Below, in pieces: positions 59,313-64,000 of a DNA stretch of 64,000 nt. Both the position numbers and the translations under genes were made by a program. The DNA is from Lactuca virosa (Eukaryota; Streptophyta; Magnoliopsida; Asterales; Asteraceae). The stretch's first letter is position 1. Each line of letters begins with the position of its first letter. Location: contig CAKMRJ010003334.1 of NCBI GenBank assembly GCA_928212115.1, positions 31,549,217-31,613,216 on the forward strand. Reading direction: 5' to 3'. A model generated the notes under the pieces. That model saw only the letters and a program-made list of their open reading frames with translations. It had not been told where the DNA came from and searched no databases.

Positions 59313-59665
59313 TACAATCTATATACCGAATAAGGCGAATTTAGGTCTTTATCCTTGTTAGACATTTCAATTCCCTTATCACTCCGAAACGTTTACATGT
59401 TAGTTCTAATCTCGTAATCATACGCTTAGAATCCTACACACATAAGGTTTCCAGATCCGGTCGGCAACAGACCATAGATCCGAACAATTAATGGCACATA
59501 TGGCAATCATATATCATTTAGCACATAAACGCATTTTAGGCACCTTTCCTAAAATAAACTAGTGCTTGTGTCTAAAATATGGTAGACACTCATCTCACAA
59601 TCATCACTTAGCATTCTAAGTTTAAGTCTAGAAATTCTACAATTTCTTAGTTCGCTTAAACTAAT

Positions 59666-59679
59666 GCTCTGATACCAAC
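59666..59679 (-). promoter_or_regulatory. Primer binding site of gypsy-3 (tRNA-iMet)
   Basis: The minus strand reads GTTGGTATCAGAGC directly after the LTR end GGATGTCACA, matching the 3' end of initiator tRNA-Met. It marks LTR E as the 5' LTR of the gag on its left. Confidence 0.88.
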
Positions 59680-62019
59680 TGTGACATCCCCTAATTTCTC
59701 GGCCAGAAAAGACCGATTTATTTTATGCTTTTTAAAACAAAATCAGAGAAATCTTTTTAAAAGATGTTGCGGAATTGGTCCCCAAAACAATACATGATAA
59801 AAGTTTATCAAAACCCTTCTTTAAGAAGGTATATATTTTCCATATATATCAAAACCTCGGGATGTCATGTTCCGATACAGATCAAAAGCATAAACAAGAC
59901 ATTATAAGCCTTACAACAGTTATTTACAACTACTGGCCTATAATCCAAAAATCTCTCATCGTCCTCCGACTATGCTCGGGGTCCACTACCTGTAATCATA
60001 AAAAGCTGAGTGGGTCAGGCTTGGGAGCCTTGGGAGCATATAGGGTTTTCAACCCACAATAATAATAACTTATTAAGTTCACCAATCAACAATAACCCTG
60101 ATTACCCATTCCCGTTGTCCTCACTTTACGTCCCTAAACACCTATCACAAGGGACCTAACCTAAGGAATATCATCGGGTTGGACACTACTGCTAAGGGGA
60201 CTCCTCAGCCATACATGTACTAAAGGCAACCATGAGGGGGATGGAGTACACCAATGAACATTTAGTTCATCAACACCTACAAGTTGCGGACCTGCTAGTG
60301 TGCCACTGGACTGTCTAGAAAGGTTCGTGGTCGTCATCTATACTCCGTTAGACGACTTCACCAATAACAACAACAACAACACCGAGGCCTCTCATCATTT
60401 TAACACCCATCGACTATTTCGTCTACCCATGTTCTACCCAACATATTTGTAGATAAAATACATATACAGTTTAAAACTTGTATAAAACATCTATTCATCA
60501 GTCACCTCAAATAAACAATTAATATATTTACACATAACACGTATTTTAAGGTAAATACTTCATATCTATATGTAAAGTGAAAGTAACTACACACTCACAT
60601 GATTTGATGATAATCGGGCAGCAATTAGTTTCCTAAAACGTTCGTTTCTAATAAAACCGGGAGTTTTATTGAGAAACCGGGCTCTGCGAAGGTCGGGCTT
60701 CGAAACCGAAAAGATAAATTTTCCGGGCTTCTCGGGCACTTCGTGGCGTATTCCGGGGGTTATAATTGATACCGGGGCTTTGGAGGAAGTTGGAATGAAA
60801 GAAATATGAGTTTAGGGGCTAAAAGTGTCACTTTTCCAAAATATACCCGGGAGGTCTCGCACCCTCCTATTTATAGGTGCGAGCCTCCTGATCCAACGGT
60901 TGAGAAGGCTCCAGGTGGCGCAGATCCGAGGGCTCGCAGCACCTGCTCGCACGGGGGCTCGCACGTGGCTGCGCATGCGAGGGGCTCGCTGTCCTCTTCT
61001 AAGTGGACCGAGGTCTAAGGTCCGAAGTAGGGGGGTTCGTGGCTCACTGCGAGGCTCGGACACGTGATAAAGGGCACGCGTCGCACTTCTACTGGACCGC
61101 TTCGGATCAGCTCAGCAGCTCGAATGACTCAGCACAATTTCGGACACGTGGCATGTTCTAAGCGAGGACACGTGGCCGTAGTCCACCTATGCGAAATTCC
61201 TCGGTTTTGGGGATTTTCTCGTTTTTCGCGCCAAAACTTCTAAAATCCATAACTTTCGCATACGAGCTCCGTTTTTGACGTTCTTTATATGCACGCGTAG
61301 GTAAACTTACGCTCTACAACTTTCGTTTTGACTTCGTCGGCTAATTTTGAATTTAATTTTTATATTATTATTTTTAACAGACCGGGACAGGAAATCCGTT
61401 AAAAACTCATAACTTCTTCATCCGAAGTCCGTTTTCGTTTGTCTTTTTACCGTTGTGCTACTATTGACGAGACCTTCGATTCTCGTTTAGGTCGTGTCGG
61501 CTAAAAATCACTCGATCTAAAATTCGAGTTTTTAGCTGTCTACTGCTAAGCTGAAACTTCGAAAAATAATAACTTCCTCATACGAAGTCAGATTTGGGCG
61601 TTATTTTTATACCTATTATCGGTTTAACGGGCACTACGAGTTTCGTTTAGATCACTAAGGCTAAAAAGTAGTTTATCAAAAACTCACTTTTTACGACATT
61701 CGGCACCGTGTCGGTTTTGTCGTGAAACTTCGACAGGTCATAACTTCTTCGTTATAACTCGGATTTTGGTATTCTTTATATATCCGTAATCCTTGTCACG
61801 ACCACTACAACTTTCTTAATAGATATCGGCTTTATCTAATATTTATTTTCGATGCTCATTGTTATTCTTAATTAATTAACTCATAGTAATTAAGCATAAA
61901 ACACATAAAACACATAGAATTCACATAATTCCTTTTTCATTTCTTCAAAATGAGTTACAAAGGTTAACCTAGACTATCATATCAAGATTAATTCCTAGGC
62001 TAGAAACACGAGCGTTACA
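59680..62019 (-). repeat. gypsy LTR E, shared by two element copies (2.34 kb)
   Basis: Plus-strand ends TGTGACATCC (59680) and GAGCGTTACA (62019). On its right a polypurine tract (CCTAAGGGGGAGAAT, minus sense) follows a pol stop codon, so it is a 3' LTR for the right-hand copy. On its left a primer site and gag follow, so it is also a 5' LTR for the left-hand copy. It shares family-specific text with LTR D. It includes a GC-rich block at 60850-61080. Confidence 0.88.
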
Positions 62020-62054
62020 ATTCTCTCCCCCTTAGGATGATTCTGTCCCCTGAA

Positions 62055-64000
62055 TCACACCTCAACAAACAACTGCGGGTAGCGACTCATCATGTCACTC
62101 TCCGTTTCCCAGTTGAGATTTGGCCCATTCGTATGTTTCCAGCGCACAAGCACTAAATCAACCATCTTGCGTCGCAACTTCATAGTCTTACGGTCAACTA
62201 TTGCCTCAGGTTCCTCGATCAACCTCTTGTTTTCATCCAACCTTAACTCAGAAATCGGAATTATGTCGGGCACATCTCCCGTAAACTTTCTCAAATAACA
62301 CACATGAAAGGTATTATGAATACCATCCAGTTCTTTCGGTAATTCTAGCTTGTAAGCTTGATTCCCGATCCTCTAAAGAACTTTAAATGGTCCAATAAAC
62401 CTTGCACTTAACTTTCCCTTTTTACCAAATCTTATAAGTCCCTTCCACGACGAGACTTTAAGTAAAACCGAATCTCCAACTTCGAAGGATATCGGTTGTC
62501 TTTTCTTGTCAGCATAACTCTTTTGACGATCTTGAGCAGCTAACATCCTTTCCCTTATCACTTTCAACTTTTTAGCAGTATGATGGACTATTTCAGGTCC
62601 CATAAACTGCTTTTCCCCAGCTTCCAGCCAACATGATGGCGTTCGACACTTTTCCCCATACAAAGCGTGATAAGGTGCCATCTTGATGCTTGAGTGGAAA
62701 CTATTATTATAGGAAAATTCTACTAGAGGTAAGTGTTCATCCCAGTTACCTTGGAATTCTAGGGTACATGCTCTCAGCATATCCTCCAATGTTTGAATCG
62801 TTCGTTCGCTCTGACCATCGGTTTGAGGATGGTAAGCTGTACTCAAACATAACTTGGTACCCAATTCCTCTTGTAGACTTCTCCAAAACCTTGAGGTAAA
62901 ACGGCTGTCACGATCGGATACAATCGTTAACGGAACACCGTGAAGCCTCACAATTTCCTTCACGTAAGAATTCACAAGTTTATCCATAGAGCATTTCTCA
63001 TTAGCGGCTATGAAATGCGCACTCTTAGTGAAGCGATCAACGACCACCCAAATCATGTCGTGACCGTTCCTTGTCCTAGGCAGTTTAGTCACAAAATCCA
63101 TGGTAATGTCCTCCCATTTACCCATGGGTACAGGTAAAGGTTCTAAACTCCCATACGGTTTCTGATGTTGTGCCTTAACCCTAGCACAAGTTACACACTC
63201 GGCCACATACTTAGCAACATCGAGCTTCATCGTCGGCCACCAGTAATAGGGTTTTAGATCCCTATACATTTTCGTACTGCCGGGATGAATCGAGTACATG
63301 GTTTTGTGAGCTTCTTCCATCAGAAGACCTCTTACTCCTCCCGTCCTAGGTACCCAAATCCTATCTTTGAATACCTTCAATCCTTGACCGTTTGTATCAA
63401 ACACCAACGTTTTACCCAAACGTTCCTCCTTCCGGTCATTTTTCTCCAAAGATTCCTCCTGAGCTTTCTTTATACTTTCCACAATTGTCGAGACAACTTC
63501 AATTCTCAACGCTCTTGGCCTTCTCTTTTCAAGATTCACCTTCCGACTGAGAGCATCAGCAACAACATTTTCTTTACCAGGGTGGTAAATTATCTCACAA
63601 TCGTAGTCCTTGAGTAATTCCAGCCAGCGTCGTTGCCTCATGTTCAATTCCTTCTGATTAAAGAGATATTGAATACTCTTATGATCAGTGAAACGTTTTC
63701 ATTTAGTACCATAAAGATAGTGCCTCCATATCTTTAAGGCGAATACTACCGCTGCCAACTCCAGATCATGAGTAGGGTAGTTCTTTTCATGCTCTTTCAA
63801 TTGCCATGATGCATACGCTATCACTTTATCCCTTTGGGTCATAACACATCCTAACCCAACTCCAGAGGCATCACTATAAACTGCGAAGTCATCAACTCCT
63901 TCAGGTAACGAAAGAATCGGTGCTTCACACAATATCTTCTTTAATTTTTCAAAGGCTTCCTTATACTTCTCATTCCAAGCATAAGTAGCTCCTTTGTGGG
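62055..64000 (-). pseudogene. gypsy-3 pol: RNase H, integrase and C-terminal domain, partial
   Basis: Continues beyond the window on the right. RNase H: FAVYSDASGVGLGCVM, an in-frame stop at about 63698 where a Cys codon is expected, then RFTDHKS and HPGKENVVADALSRK. Integrase: zinc region HPGSTKMYRDLKPYYWW...CVTCARVK, catalytic TMDFVTKLP, SDRDSRF, HPQTDGQSERT. After FIGPFKVL there is a TAG stop where Glu is expected (about 62373). The tail then continues: NTFHVCYLRKFTGDVPD and a chromo-like LVRWKHTNGPNLNWETE ending at 62055. In intact relatives it copies and integrates the element; here two stops break the visible part. The layout and long LTRs suggest a Tekay/Del-type chromovirus, which is inference. 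Confidence 0.88.

Noticed and set aside
60806..61067. Overlapping plus and minus frames of 70-83 aa in LTR E
   Set aside because: Product of a GC-rich LTR segment with few stops; no motif and not conserved in LTR D.

Overview
The window is plant nuclear DNA from a eudicot: split genes with GT-AG introns, long AT-rich spacers, and about 50 kb of nested LTR retrotransposons. Several LTR signatures (arrays built on ACTCGACGAGT, on CCGTAAAC and on GTACGC..GCGTAC) fit an Asteraceae genome, probably lettuce-like (Lactuca). That assignment is inference from memory of such motifs, not a search.

Layout. (1) 1-7722: a young, apparently intact Ty1/copia element on the minus strand, with near-identical LTRs, tRNA-iMet primer site, polypurine tract and one 1346-aa Gag-Pol frame. 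It sits in a decayed Ty3/gypsy element (pol 7723-8907, LTR 8925-10890). That element sits in turn in the left LTR of a second gypsy chromovirus (10891-18075), which carries two non-autonomous hAT elements with 8-bp target duplications.
(2) 18076-30144 is the only non-retroelement island. It has three host genes: a DUF2985-PLAC8 membrane protein (minus), a small ARM-repeat protein with a mitochondrial-type leader (minus, six exons), and a sororin-like cohesin protector (plus, four exons). The last two are head to head over a 509-bp spacer. A long-TIR foldback (MULE-like) element and an AT-rich tail follow.
(3) 30145-55401: one old copia element (minus) stretched to 25 kb by later insertions: a 3.5-kb solo gypsy LTR, a second LTR that itself holds a gag-only TR-GAG element, a non-autonomous Tat-like gypsy element with an antisense PF04195-type ORF (itself split by another solo LTR), a further solo LTR and a third hAT element. 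Most junctions have legible target duplications, so the order of events can be read.
(4) 55402-64000: a Tat-like gypsy protease-RT fragment (plus) joined through a 16-bp filler repeat to a gypsy gag (minus). That gag shares one LTR (59680-62019) with a second copy's pol, giving a pol-LTR-gag tandem arrangement.

How it works together: the only host functions I can support are the three genes in the 18-25 kb island. The rest is retrotransposons and DNA transposons, of which only the first copia element looks coding-competent. No tRNA, rRNA, CRISPR or prokaryotic-type system was found. The most unusual items are the TR-GAG with an unfamiliar domain in its only protein, the Tat element with opposed ORFs, the sororin-like protein with internal repeats, and the hAT element with a large unexplained core.
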